Assembly (NCBI GenBank): GCA_963700785.1
Contig: CAVOYZ010000018.1
Span: 1 to 64,000 of the forward strand
DNA length: 64,000 bases
DNA from: CAXMST01 sp963700785
GTDB taxonomy: Bacteria; Actinomycetota; Thermoleophilia; Solirubrobacterales; 70-9
Direction of reading: 5' to 3'
Each line of letters opens with the position of its first letter. The stretch's first letter is position 1. The notes under the pieces were generated by a model. That model did no database searches. It saw nothing but the letters and a program-made list of their open reading frames with translations, and was not told where the DNA came from. This document shows positions 35,526 to 46,159 of the stretch, piece by piece. A program made the position numbers and the translations under genes.

Positions 35526-37034
35526 TCAGCTCCGCATCGCCGGGAACAGCACGATCTCGCGCAGGCTGTTCGCCCCGGTCAGCATCATCACCAGGCGGTC
35601 GATGCCGAGGCCGACACCGCCGGTCGGGGGCATCCCGTGCTCGAGCGCGCGCAGGAAGTCCTCGTCGTGGGGCTGGGCCTCGTCGTCGCCGCGGGCCAGC
35701 TCCTCGGCCTGCTGGGCGAAGCGGCGGCGCTGCTCGTCGGGATCGTTGAGCTCGGTGAACGAGTTGGCGATCTCGACCCCGCCGACGAACGCCTCCCAGC
35801 GCTCGACCAGACCCGCGGTCTGCCGGTGGTCCTTGGCGAACGGCGACAGCTCGACCGGGTAGTCGAGCACGAACGTCGGCGCGATCAGCTCCGGCTCGAC
35901 CCGCTTCGAGAAGACGCGGTCGACGAGCTTCGCCCAGCCCTGATCGGCGTCCTCGGGGGCGCCGAGCGCGGCGGCGAGCTGCTCGCGGCTGGGCCGGGCG
36001 GCGAGGTCGATGCCGGCGTGCTCGCGAAGCACCTCGGTCAGCGTCACCCGGCGCCAGGGCGGGTCGAAGTCGATCTCGGCTCCGTCGCGCTCGATCCGGG
36101 TCCCGCCAAGGACCCGCTCGGCGACCTGCGAGACGAGCTGCTCGAGCCGCTCGGCGTTGACCTCGTAGTCGGCGTACGCCTCGTACCACTCCAGCATCGT
36201 GAACTCGGGGTTGTGCTTGGGCGAGATGCCCTCGTTGCGGAAGTCCTTGCCGAGCTCGTAGACGCGATCGATGCCGCCGACGATGCAGCGCTTGAGGTAG
36301 AGCTCGGTGGCGATCCGCAGGTAGAGGTCGCGGTCGAGGGCGTTGTGATGGGTGGTGAACGGACGCGCCAGGGCGCCGCCGTAGATCGGCTGCAGGACCG
36401 GGGTCTCGACCTCCATGAAGTCGTGTGCGTCGAGCCAGGCCCTGATCTCGGCGATCGTCCGCGCCCGGAGCACGAACGCGCGCTTCACCTCCGGGTTGGC
36501 GATCAGGTCGAGCTCGCGGTGCCGGTAGCGGGTCTCGACGTCCTCGAGCCCGTGGTACTTGTCGGGAAGCGGCCGCAGGCTCTTCGCCAGCGGCACCCAC
36601 GAGTCCACCCTCAGGGTGAGCTCGCCGCGCCTGCTCTTGAAGGCCGTGCCATCGACGCCGATGTGATCGCCGAGGTCCATGCCGACGAGCAGCTCGTGCG
36701 ACTCGGGGCCGACGACGTCGGCGCGCGACTGCAGCTGGATCTTGCCGCTGCCGTCGAGCAGGTCGAGGAAGGCGGCCTTGCCCATGCCGCGGCGGGCGAC
36801 GATTCGCCCGGCGACCCGGTAGTCGCGAACCGTCTCCTCGCCGTCGGCGAGGTCCTGGTTGGCCTCGCGCACGGCGGCGATCGTGGTGCGGCCCGGGAAC
36901 GAATGCGGGAACGGGTCGTGCCCCGCCGCCCGCAACCGCTCGAGCTTCGCCCGCCGCTCGTCGACGAGGGCGCTGTCGCTCTGCTCGTCGCTCTCGCCGC
37001 TCTCGCCGCTCTCGTTTTCGCCGCTCTCGCTCAT
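35526..37034 (-). CDS. lysS: lysyl-tRNA synthetase, class II
   Basis: 502 residues. The anticodon-binding OB fold (VRDYRVAGRIVARRGMGKAAFLDLLD, about 68-95) precedes the class II core: motif 2 FRNEGISPKHNPEFTMLEWYEAY and motif 3 GVGLGIDRLVMMLTG. The N-terminus carries an acidic Ser/Glu/Gly extension. The KHNPEFT segment is the lysine-specific signature. It lies upstream of clpC with the GNAT gene divergent. Confidence 0.96.
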   Translation of the reverse strand: MSESGENESGESGESDEQSDSALVDERRAKLERLRAAGHDPFPHSFPGRTTIAAVREANQDLADGEETVRDYRVAGRIVARRGMGKAAFLDLLDGSGKIQLQSRADVVGPESHELLVGMDLGDHIGVDGTAFKSRRGELTLRVDSWVPLAKSLRPLPDKYHGLEDVETRYRHRELDLIANPEVKRAFVLRARTIAEIRAWLDAHDFMEVETPVLQPIYGGALARPFTTHHNALDRDLYLRIATELYLKRCIVGGIDRVYELGKDFRNEGISPKHNPEFTMLEWYEAYADYEVNAERLEQLVSQVAERVLGGTRIERDGAEIDFDPPWRRVTLTEVLREHAGIDLAARPSREQLAAALGAPEDADQGWAKLVDRVFSKRVEPELIAPTFVLDYPVELSPFAKDHRQTAGLVERWEAFVGGVEIANSFTELNDPDEQRRRFAQQAEELARGDDEAQPHDEDFLRALEHGMPPTGGVGLGIDRLVMMLTGANSLREIVLFPAMRS

Positions 37035-37076
37035 CGCCCGGACGGGCCAGGGTATCTCGATCTACGCTCTGCGGCG

Positions 37077-37586
37077 ATGGGCGGCGCGCTGGTGCAGATC
37101 CGGGACGCGGAGGTGGCCGACCTGGGGGCGATCTTCGAGATCTACAACCACGAGGTCGAGAGCACCGTCTCGACCTTCGACACCGAGCCGCGCGATCCCG
37201 ATGCCGACGCCGACTGGTTGACCGCTCGCGAGGCCCGCTACCCGGTGCTGGTCGCCCTCGGTGACGACGAGCTGCTCGGCTGGGGCGCGATCTCGCGGTG
37301 GTCGTCGCGCGGCGCCTACGCGAGGACGGCCGAGGTCTCCGTCTACGTCGACGGTCGGCACCGGCGTCAGGGGGTCGGCAGGCTCCTGCTCGCAGCGCTG
37401 ATCGAGCGGGCGCCGGCGGGCGGGATCGCGGTGCTGGTAGCGCGGGTCGCCGGCGACAACCCGGCGAGCATCGCCCTGCACGAATCGCTCGGCTTCAGCC
37501 TGATCGGCGTCCAGCGGCGCAGCGGCGAGAAGCTCGGGCGGGTGCTCGACGTCGCGCTCCTCGACCTGCATCTCGACGACCCATGA
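37077..37586 (+). CDS. GNAT acetyltransferase (phosphinothricin acetyltransferase-like)
   Basis: 169 residues. It has the acyl-CoA-binding motif A VSVYVDGRHRRQGVGRLLLAALI with the RRxxGxG/A loop and a C-terminal ARVAGDNPASIALHESLGFSLIG, both typical of Pat/Bar-like N-acetyltransferases (IFEIYNHEVESTVSTFDTEP is another shared segment). The acceptor may be phosphinothricin, methionine sulfone or another amino acid analogue. The ATG is 8 bases after TACGCT, so leaderless or nearly so. Only one + strand gene in this stretch, convergent with greA. Confidence 0.85.
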   Translation: MGGALVQIRDAEVADLGAIFEIYNHEVESTVSTFDTEPRDPDADADWLTAREARYPVLVALGDDELLGWGAISRWSSRGAYARTAEVSVYVDGRHRRQGVGRLLLAALIERAPAGGIAVLVARVAGDNPASIALHESLGFSLIGVQRRSGEKLGRVLDVALLDLHLDDP

Positions 37587-37641
37587 GCCGCCGGCGCCGG
37601 CGCAGCTGAGCGACCCGGGGGCTCCGGGGATTCCTGGGGCC

Positions 37642-38121
37642 CTACGGCGTATCGATCTTGGTGATCTTCAGCTTGCGCTTCGGACCGCGCGGGACCTCGA
37701 CCTCGACGATCTCGTTCCGCTTGTGCCCGAGCAGCGCCCGACCGATCGGCGACTCGTGCGAGAGCCGGCCCGCGGAGAGGTCGGACTCGGCCGAGCCGAC
37801 GATCTGGAACTTCTTCGAGCTGCCGGTCTTCTCGTCCTTGACGTGGACCTGCGCCCCGACCGAGACCGCGGTCGTGTCGATCCGCTTGCTGTCGATCACC
37901 GTCGCCCGCCGCACCCGCTCCTCGAGCTGGGCGATCTTCTGCTCGAGCATCGCCTGCTCGTTCTTGGCGTCGTCGTACTCCGAGTTCTCGGCGATGTCGC
38001 CGAACTCGCGCGCTTCCTTGATCCGCTCCGCCACCTCGCGGCGCCGGTCGGTCTGCAGCACTTCGAGCTCCTCCTTCAGCTTCTGGAGGCCCTCCGGGGT
38101 GATCAGCAACTCACGAGCCAT
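37642..38121 (-). CDS. greA: transcription elongation factor GreA
   Basis: 159 residues, normal length: an N-terminal coiled coil (ITPEGLQKLKEELEVLQ, then EAREFGDIAENSEYDDAKNE with the acidic tip residues that enter the RNA polymerase secondary channel) and a C-terminal FKBP-like domain (SPIGRALLGHKRNEIVEVEVP). It rescues backtracked polymerase. ATG 38121 begins the standard MARELLITPEGL. The upstream in-frame extension to 38328 is not coding-like. Confidence 0.95.
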   Translation of the reverse strand: MARELLITPEGLQKLKEELEVLQTDRRREVAERIKEAREFGDIAENSEYDDAKNEQAMLEQKIAQLEERVRRATVIDSKRIDTTAVSVGAQVHVKDEKTGSSKKFQIVGSAESDLSAGRLSHESPIGRALLGHKRNEIVEVEVPRGPKRKLKITKIDTP

Positions 38122-38247
38122 CTGACTGAATCTCGCCTTCCTTACCTGGAGCGGAGCCCTGCGAAACGCCGCCGCCCAAGACTGCAAAAAGGCCCAATCG
38201 CGACCCGTCTTCGGGGCACAACTCGGGCTTCGGAGCGCGCAACTATA
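38122..38247 (-). promoter_or_regulatory. greA promoter and long leader
   Basis: On the minus strand TATAGT (38247-38242), overlapping the stop of the hydrolase gene, has TTCGAG 18 bases further up as a weak -35. This leaves about a 115-base leader. In the leader CCCGAAGACGGG can form a small hairpin and GGGCCTTTTT follows, so a partial terminator or attenuator is possible. Confidence 0.35.
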
Positions 38248-39149
38248 GCAACGGCGATAGCTGGGCTCGAAGGGCTGCAGCAACCCTTTCAGGAGCCTCG
38301 ATCTGGGGGTAGTGGCCGAGCTCGGCAAGCTCGGTCACCGTCGCCTGCGGACGCATCGCCCGCAGCGCCTCGAGAACCGTCGGTCGTCGCAACCGGATCC
38401 TGCATCCCCCAGAGCAGTCCCAGCGGCCCCGGCCAGGAGCGGATCGCGCCGTGCCAGCGATCGGCGAAGGCGACGCGCTCACCGAGGTAGTAGATCAGGC
38501 GATCCCCGATCCGGCTGCCGCCGGCGGCGCTGAACAGCGCCCACTGGTCGGCCGCCTCCCGGTCGCTGAGCGGGTGGTCGGCCGAGAACAGGGAACCGAG
38601 CTGCCGCCGGAACAGGCGCTCGGAGCCGAGTCGCGCCGCCAGCGGCCCGAGCGGTGAGCGCAGCAGGCGCTGGACCCAGGTCAGGCTCGCCCGCTCGAGC
38701 ACGATCGAGCCGTTGAAGAGGACGGCGGCCGCCGGTTCGAACGAGAGCCGGCCGGAGAGGTCCCGGGCGAGGATCTCGGTCGCCACTGAGGTGCCCATGT
38801 CGTGGGCGACGATCAGCACCCGGCGGTCGCCGGCATGGCGGCTGACCATCTCCTCGACCAGGTCGGCCTGCCAGAGGAGTGAGTAGACGTGGTCGGCAGG
38901 CTTCTCGGAGAGGCCGAAGCCGAGGAAGTCGAAGGTCAGCGCATCGACGTCCCCGAGGCAGTCGATCAGCGCCGCGAAGTCGAACGAGCTCGAGGGGAAC
39001 CCGTGCAGGAGCAGCAGCATCGGCCGCGGGCCGTCACCCTCTCCCCCGCTCCGCTCGGTGCGAAGCTGGACGTGGATCCGGCGGCCCCGGAAGCTGTCCT
39101 CGAAGCCCGCCTGCCGCCAGGCCGTGACCCGGGGGCCGAGGCCGGCCAC
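38243..39149 (-). CDS. alpha/beta hydrolase (haloalkane-dehalogenase/epoxide-hydrolase-like), frameshifted
   Basis: About 301 residues after repair. LLLLHGFPSSSFDF (oxyanion loop), VDALTFDFLGFGLSEKP and the nucleophile elbow VAHDMGTS (Asp, as in dehalogenases and epoxide hydrolases) are clear. The C-terminus with ELGHYPQIEAPERVA supplies the catalytic His. The frame breaks once near 38387, where one extra base separates WGMQDPVA from RPTVLEALRAM; length is 3n+1. GTG 39149 follows the dus stop by 2 bases. Substrate unknown. Confidence 0.8.
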
Positions 39150-39151
39150 GC

Positions 39152-40144
39152 TCAGGCCCCGACGGCGACCGGCCCGCGCGCCAGCTCGGCGACCAGCGCC
39201 CGCGCCTCGTCGAGGTCCTCGATCCGCTGGAGCCGGTCGAGCTGCCGGCGCCCGGCGTCGGTCCGGTCGAGATACCAGGGGTAGAACTTGCGCAGATAGT
39301 GGGGGGCACGCGGTCCGAGGTGCCGCTCCGCCGCATCGATCACCCAGAGCAGCTCGGCGGCGATCTCGGCGTCGGTCGGCGGCTGCTGCCGGCGCCCGGT
39401 CAGCTGCTCGAAGATCCACGGATTGCCGAGCGCGCCGCGGGCGATCATCACCGCGTCCGCCCCGGACTCCTGATAGGCGCTGCGAGCGGCATCCGCGGTC
39501 CGCAGCCCCCCGGACACGATCACCGGAACCGCCACCCGCTCGACCAGCTCGCGGACCAACCCGTAGTCGGGCTCGCCCTTGTGCTGGACGGTGGCGGGGC
39601 GGGGGTGAAACGCGACCGCGCTGATCCCGGCCTCGGTCACCAGGCGCTCGGCCAGCTGCAGGCCCGATCGCTCGCCCGGCTGCAGTCCCGAGCGGAGCTT
39701 GACGGTGACCGGCAGCCGGGAGCCCTCGATCGCCGCCCGGGCAACCGCGACCGCACGGTCCGGATCCGAGATCATCGCCGCCCCCGCCCCCGTCTTGCAG
39801 ACCTTCTTCACCGGGCATCCCATGTTCAGGTCGATCAGGTCGGCGCCGGCGCCGGCGACGATCGCCGCCGCCTCGCGCATCACCGCCGGGTCGGATCCGA
39901 ACAGCTGCATCGCGACCGGATGCTCATCGGGGTGGATCACGAGCAGCTCACGCAGGGTGCGCTCGTTGCGGTAGCTGAGCGCGTGGCTCGAGACCATCTC
40001 CGAGACCGTCATCCCGGCGCCGAAGCGGCGCGCCTGCAGGCGCACGAACCAGTTCCCGATGCCGGCGAGCGGGGCGAGCAGCACCCGGTTGCCGGACTCG
40101 ACGCCGCCGATCGCCAGCGGCTCGGTGAGCGCCGCCGCGCTCAC
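39152..40144 (-). CDS. dusB: tRNA-dihydrouridine synthase
   Basis: 330 residues, FMN TIM barrel. LAPLAGIGNWFVRLQAR, DLNMGCPVKKVCKTGAGAA (catalytic Cys in the CPVKK segment), VTVKLRSG and VSGGLRTADAA with MIARGALGNPWIF are the family blocks. It reduces uridines in the tRNA D loop. GTG 40144 overlaps the coaX stop (GTGA). In Bacillus the corresponding gene lies just before lysS, as here. Assignment to the DusB subgroup rests on neighbourhood and motif fit. Confidence 0.92.
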   Translation of the reverse strand: MSAAALTEPLAIGGVESGNRVLLAPLAGIGNWFVRLQARRFGAGMTVSEMVSSHALSYRNERTLRELLVIHPDEHPVAMQLFGSDPAVMREAAAIVAGAGADLIDLNMGCPVKKVCKTGAGAAMISDPDRAVAVARAAIEGSRLPVTVKLRSGLQPGERSGLQLAERLVTEAGISAVAFHPRPATVQHKGEPDYGLVRELVERVAVPVIVSGGLRTADAARSAYQESGADAVMIARGALGNPWIFEQLTGRRQQPPTDAEIAAELLWVIDAAERHLGPRAPHYLRKFYPWYLDRTDAGRRQLDRLQRIEDLDEARALVAELARGPVAVGA

Positions 40145-40905
40145 CGGTTGCGCTGGTGGATCAGCAGCAGGCCCTTCAGCGTCAGCATCTCGTCGAGCTC
40201 GTGGATCGACTCGCAGAACGGGAGGATGCTCTCCGCCCCACCCCCGGTCGCGATCACCTGCGCCCTGCCGCCGAGCGCCGCGACCATCCGCCGCACGATG
40301 CCGTCGACCTGACCGGCGAAGCCGTAGACGATCCCCGCCTGGATCGACTGCTGGGTGCTGCGGCCGATCACCGCGGCCGGCTGGGAGAGATCGATCTTCG
40401 GCAGCTTCGCGGCCCGGCTCGCGAGCGCCTCGATCGAGATCTCGATCCCGGGAGCGATCGCGCCGCCGAGGTACTCGCCCGCCTCCGAGACGGCGTCGTA
40501 GGTGATCGCGGTGCCGAAGTCGACCACCACGCAGGCGCCGCCGAAGCGATCGTGGGCGGCGACCGCGTTGACGACCCGGTCGGCGCCGAGCTCGTGGGGG
40601 CTCTCGGTCAGGATCGGCATCGCGGTCCGAATCAGCGGGCCGACGGTGAGCGCCTCGACGTTCAGGTACCGCTGGCACATCATCGCGTACTGGGATGCGA
40701 GCCGCGGGACCACCGAGGAGACGATCGCCTCGTCGATCCCGTCGAACTCCATCGAGCTCAGCCGCCCGAGGCCGGAGACCATCAGCGCCAGCTCGTCGGC
40801 CGTCGCGGATGGCTCGGTCGCCATGCGCCAGCTCTCGCGAAGCTCCGAGCCGGCGAAGCAGCCGATCTGGGTCTGTGTGTTTCCGACGTCGACTGCGAGC
40901 AGCAT
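40141..40905 (-). CDS. coaX: type III pantothenate kinase
   Basis: 254 residues, ASKHA fold: LAVDVGNTQTQIG (phosphate 1), SSVVPRLA, ELGADRVVNAVAA, ACVVVDFGTAITYDAVS (phosphate 2) and VIATGGGAES (adenosine). It starts coenzyme A synthesis and therefore also supplies phosphopantetheine. The ATG is 7 bases from TATTCT on the minus strand, a leaderless arrangement. It overlaps dus by 4 bases. Confidence 0.95.
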   Translation of the reverse strand: MLLAVDVGNTQTQIGCFAGSELRESWRMATEPSATADELALMVSGLGRLSSMEFDGIDEAIVSSVVPRLASQYAMMCQRYLNVEALTVGPLIRTAMPILTESPHELGADRVVNAVAAHDRFGGACVVVDFGTAITYDAVSEAGEYLGGAIAPGIEISIEALASRAAKLPKIDLSQPAAVIGRSTQQSIQAGIVYGFAGQVDGIVRRMVAALGGRAQVIATGGGAESILPFCESIHELDEMLTLKGLLLIHQRNR

Positions 40906-40950
40906 CGCGCACAGAATAGGGGTCCCCGCCGCCCCGATATGATCGTGCCC
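40906..40950. promoter_or_regulatory. 45-bp divergent region with two leaderless -10 elements
   Basis: TATTCT (minus, 40918-40913) lies 7 bases from the coaX ATG; TATGAT (plus, 40938-40943) lies 7 bases from GTG 40951. The two -35 regions must overlap the opposite gene start. Confidence 0.5.
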
Positions 40951-41721
40951 GTGAAGGCCGCTCTGTTCGTGATACCCGGGTCGCATCCGTCGATGGCCGC
41001 CCGGCTGATGCTCGAGCGGAAGGGCATCGACTACCGCCGGGTCGACCTGGTGCCCGTGCTCTCGAAGGGCATCCTCCGCCTGGCGGGCTTTCCGGGGGTG
41101 ACCGTCCCGGCCCTGCGGCTCGACGGCGAGCGGATTCAGGGCACGGGCGCGATCGCCCGAGCCCTCGACCGGGCGGTTCCGGAGCCGCCGCTGCTGCCGG
41201 CCGACGCCGAGCTTCGCGGCGATGTCGAGCAGGCCGAGCGCTGGGCCGACGAGACCCTGCAGCCGCTCGCCCGCCGCCTGATCTGGAACATCCTCGCCCG
41301 CGATCCCCGTGGCCGCCGCAGCTACCTCGAGGGTGCGCGCCTCGGCCTGCCGGTGGCGCTGGCCGCGAAGACGGCGCCGCCCCTCGTCCATCTCTCGAGG
41401 CGGTTCAACGAGGCTGACGACGAGCACGTCCGCCGCGATCTCGAGGCGCTCCCCGACCTGCTCGACCGGGTCGACGAGCTGCTCGCCTCAGGCGTGATCG
41501 GTGGCGACGTGTTGAACGTCGCCGACTGCCAGATCGCGACCAGCCTGCGACTGCTGATGACGCTCGACGACGCCCGCCCCGCGTTCGCGGGCCGGCCCTG
41601 CCGCGACTACGCGCTCACGCTCGTCCCCGAGTACCCGGGCTACGCGCCGGCCGCACTGCCGGACGACTGGAAGAGCCCCCTGATCGAGGCCGCCCCCGCC
41701 GCCGGGCGCGGGGGGATCTAG
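40951..41721 (+). CDS. glutathione-S-transferase-like protein
   Basis: 256 residues. The N-terminal thioredoxin-like domain (LFVIPGSHPSMAARLMLERKGIDYRRVDL, ...GFPGVTVPALRLDGERIQGTGAIARAL) is GST-like, including the cis-Pro segment VTVPAL and the substrate-loop QGTGAI. The C-terminal helical half (about 90-250) is more divergent. Actinobacteria often lack glutathione, so the thiol cofactor is uncertain. GTG 40951 is preferred over ATG 40939 because of the TATGAT 7 bases upstream. It ends overlapping folK by 4 bases, tail to tail. Confidence 0.75.
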   Translation: MKAALFVIPGSHPSMAARLMLERKGIDYRRVDLVPVLSKGILRLAGFPGVTVPALRLDGERIQGTGAIARALDRAVPEPPLLPADAELRGDVEQAERWADETLQPLARRLIWNILARDPRGRRSYLEGARLGLPVALAAKTAPPLVHLSRRFNEADDEHVRRDLEALPDLLDRVDELLASGVIGGDVLNVADCQIATSLRLLMTLDDARPAFAGRPCRDYALTLVPEYPGYAPAALPDDWKSPLIEAAPAAGRGGI

Positions 41722-42230
41722 GCCTCGCCGAGCCGTCCGACGCGCGCGACGCGCTCGCTCGCCAGGCCCGCGAGAGCGCCGGCCAGACCGGTCCCGTCGG
41801 GCAGCGAGGCCGACGGATCGAGCTCCAGCAACGGCTCGAGCACGAATCGTCGCTCGGTGATCGCGGCGTGCGGAATCGCCAGCCGCGGCAGGTCCACGGT
41901 CAGCTCACCGAGCAGCAGGATGTCGATGTCCAGCGGCCGCGGGCCGTGCCTGGGGCCGCCGGCAGTCCGGCCGCGCTCGCCTTCGATCCGCTTGCACAGG
42001 TCGAGCAGCGGCTCGGGCTCGAGATCGGTCCTGACCGCGACGACCGCGTTGAGGAAGTCGGGCTGGCTGTGCTCGTACTCGCCGACCGGCGCCGTCTCAT
42101 ACAGCGAGGAGACCGCGTCGACGAGGACGCCGGCGCCCCGAAGCTCGGCGATCGCAGCCCGCAGGTGGGCCTGACGGTCCCCCAGGTTCGAGCCGAGCCC
42201 GAGGTAGCCGCGGCGCTGCGGAACGCTCAA
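41718..42230 (-). CDS. folK: 2-amino-4-hydroxy-6-hydroxymethyldihydropteridine pyrophosphokinase
   Basis: 170 residues, HPPK fold: YLGLGSNLGDRQAHLRAAIAEL, SSLYETAPVGEYEHSQPDFLNAVV and the signature GERGRTAGGPRHGPRPLDIDILLLG with the Mg-binding DID pair. It pyrophosphorylates the pterin in folate synthesis. It overlaps the folB stop by 4 bases; both belong to the folP-folB-folK operon. Confidence 0.95.
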   Translation of the reverse strand: MSVPQRRGYLGLGSNLGDRQAHLRAAIAELRGAGVLVDAVSSLYETAPVGEYEHSQPDFLNAVVAVRTDLEPEPLLDLCKRIEGERGRTAGGPRHGPRPLDIDILLLGELTVDLPRLAIPHAAITERRFVLEPLLELDPSASLPDGTGLAGALAGLASERVARVGRLGEA

Positions 42231-42595
42231 CCGGCGCTCCGGGCGACCCTGACCGCGACCTGGTCGATCTCCTGCGGCATCGGCGGCTCCGGCTTCGCCA
42301 CGCGCACCCCGACCTCGGCGCAGTCGCCACCGGCGACGATCTCGGCGGCGATGCCCGCGGCGAGTCGCTCGAGCGTCCGGTGCGGCGCGGCCGTCGCGAT
42401 CCGCTCGACCAGCGCCGCGACCTCCGCGTAGTCGACCGTGTCGGCGATCGCGTCGGTCTCGGTCGCGGTCACATCACGCGGAATCAGGTCGACGTCGATC
42501 AGCAGCGGCCGCTCGACCTCGAGCTCGGCATCGGTCACACCGATCCTTGCCAGCACCCGCAGGCCCCGCAACTCGATCCAGACGTCGTCGCCCAT
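42227..42595 (-). CDS. folB: dihydroneopterin aldolase
   Basis: 122 residues. WIELRGLRVLARIGVTDAELE and the sheet/helix pattern up to RTLERLAAGIAAEI and VRVAKPEPPMP match the tunnel-fold aldolase, with the conserved Glu/Lys region (VAKPEPP). It starts 7 bases after folP. GATAAT lies 6 bases upstream of its ATG and overlaps the folP TAA stop, so an internal leaderless transcript is possible. Confidence 0.94.
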   Translation of the reverse strand: MGDDVWIELRGLRVLARIGVTDAELEVERPLLIDVDLIPRDVTATETDAIADTVDYAEVAALVERIATAAPHRTLERLAAGIAAEIVAGGDCAEVGVRVAKPEPPMPQEIDQVAVRVARSAG

Positions 42596-42602
42596 CGGGC
42601 GA

Positions 42603-43418
42603 TTATCCCGGCCGGCGCCACGGTCGACCGCCGATCGCGCCGGCGACCTTGATCGCGTCGCGCATTTCGGCGACCTCGTGCACGCGGAGCAGGTCCGCGC
42701 CGTTGAGCATGCCGAGGACGTTCGAGGCGATCGTCCCGCCGAGGCGCTGGTCGACGTCACGACCGGTGAGCTTGCCGATGAAGCTCTTGCGGGAGGTCCC
42801 GAGCACGATCGGCCGCCCGAGATCACGCAGCTCACCGAGACGCCGGATCAGCTCGAGGTTGTGCTCGACGGTCTTGCCGAACCCGATCCCGGGATCGACC
42901 CAGATCCGTCGCTCGTCGATCCCGGCCCCGACCGCCTGCCCGAGCCGCTCGGCGAGGAACGCCCGCACATCGACGACCACGTCCCCGTAGCTCGGGCTCT
43001 CCTGCATCGTCCGCGGCGAGCCCTGCATGTGCATCAGCACCAGCCCGCACCCCCGGTCGGCGACCAGCGGCGCCATCTCGTCGTCGCCGAGCGCGGTCAC
43101 GTCGTTGACGATCCTCGCGCCCGCATCGAGGGCCCGGGCGGCGACGCGCGCCTTCGAGGTGTCGATCGAGACCGTGGCGCCGGCCGCGACCAGGCCCTCG
43201 ACCACCGGGATCACCCGCCGCGACTCCTCCTCGGCGTCGACCGCCGCGGCGCCGGGGCGGGTCGACTCGCCGCCCACGTCGACGATCTCAGCTCCCTCCT
43301 CCAGCAGCGATCGCCCATGGGCGATCGCCCGCTCGGCGTCGAGGAACTCGCCACCATCCGAGAACGAGTCCGGGGTGACATTGACGATCCCGATGATCCG
43401 GGGCGCGGGCTCGGTCAT
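42603..43418 (-). CDS. folP: dihydropteroate synthase
   Basis: 271 residues, TIM barrel. IIGIVNVTPDSFSDGG (pterin/pyrophosphate loop 1), EIVDVGGESTRPGA (loop 2, sulfonamide-contact region), VNDVTALGD, VLMHMQGSPRTMQ, DPGIGFGKT and VLGTSRKSFIG (pABA loop) are all intact. It condenses pterin pyrophosphate with p-aminobenzoate and is the sulfonamide target. First of the folP-folB-folK genes, downstream of ftsH. Confidence 0.96.
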   Translation of the reverse strand: MTEPAPRIIGIVNVTPDSFSDGGEFLDAERAIAHGRSLLEEGAEIVDVGGESTRPGAAAVDAEEESRRVIPVVEGLVAAGATVSIDTSKARVAARALDAGARIVNDVTALGDDEMAPLVADRGCGLVLMHMQGSPRTMQESPSYGDVVVDVRAFLAERLGQAVGAGIDERRIWVDPGIGFGKTVEHNLELIRRLGELRDLGRPIVLGTSRKSFIGKLTGRDVDQRLGGTIASNVLGMLNGADLLRVHEVAEMRDAIKVAGAIGGRPWRRPG

Positions 43419-43463
43419 CTCGTGGATTGAACCAACCCCGGGCGAGCGACACGGACCGCGAGA

Positions 43464-43498
43464 GCACCGTTTCCCACGTCATATGTGGGCAACGATGC
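43464..43498. repeat. 35-bp dyad repeat, copy 1 (3' flank of ftsH)
   Basis: Arms of 14 bases (43464-43477 and 43485-43498) around a 7-base loop, CCCAC/GTGGG at the centre. It begins 5 bases after the ftsH stop. A second copy is at 56144-56178. Possibly a terminator or a REP-like element. Confidence 0.7.
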
Positions 43499-43503
43499 GT
43501 TCG

Positions 43504-45474
<1,971 letters not shown>

Positions 45475-45595
45475 CGCGTCGCCTCGCTCTCGGAATGGCT
45501 GCAAAAACGCATCATCAAAGGGGATCTCCCGATCCGCCTGACACTCAGCGTACCAGGGTCCCTCAGTGCCTCCTAAAGGGTTTCGGGCCCTGGGA

Positions 45596-46141
45596 TCACT
45601 GGTTCAGGACGGCCACGTAATCGAGGTTGCGATGGCGCTGCGCGTGGTCGAGCCCGTAGCCGATCGCGAACCGGTTCGGAATCTCGAATCCGACGTAGCG
45701 GACGGGTAGGTCGACGCGCCGCCGTTCGGGCTTGGTCAGCAGGGCGCAGACCTCGACCGACCGCGGGTCGCGGGCCCGCAGGCTGCGCAGCAGGTAGTTC
45801 AGCGTCAGGCCGGAGTCGATGATGTCCTCGACGATCAGCACGTCGCGGGCCGCGATCGGGGTGTCGAGGTCCTTGAGGATCCTGACCACCCCGCTCGAGT
45901 CGGTCGCCGAGCCGTAGCTGGAGACGGCCATGAAGTCGACCTCGCACGGCGTCGAGATCTCGCGCATCAGGTCCGCCATGAACATCACCGCGCCCTTCAG
46001 CACGCCGACCAGGACGAGATCGCGGTCGGCGTAGTCGCGGTCGATCTCGGCCGCCAGCTCGCCGATCCTCTGGTGGAGATCCTCGCTCGAGACGAGCACC
46101 TCTCCAATCTCCGGGTCGCTGGAGCCGGGCGGTCCACTCAT
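45596..46141 (-). CDS. hpt: hypoxanthine phosphoribosyltransferase
   Basis: 181 residues. The PRPP-binding motif is VLIVEDIIDSGLTL; LVGVLKGAVMFMADL is the pyrophosphate loop; DFMAVSSYG and VRYVGFEIPNRFAIGYGLD complete the purine site. It salvages hypoxanthine and/or guanine. Starts 18 bases after the tilS stop. Confidence 0.95.
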   Translation of the reverse strand: MSGPPGSSDPEIGEVLVSSEDLHQRIGELAAEIDRDYADRDLVLVGVLKGAVMFMADLMREISTPCEVDFMAVSSYGSATDSSGVVRILKDLDTPIAARDVLIVEDIIDSGLTLNYLLRSLRARDPRSVEVCALLTKPERRRVDLPVRYVGFEIPNRFAIGYGLDHAQRHRNLDYVAVLNQ

Positions 46142-46159
46142 CGCGGCCAGTCTAGATAC

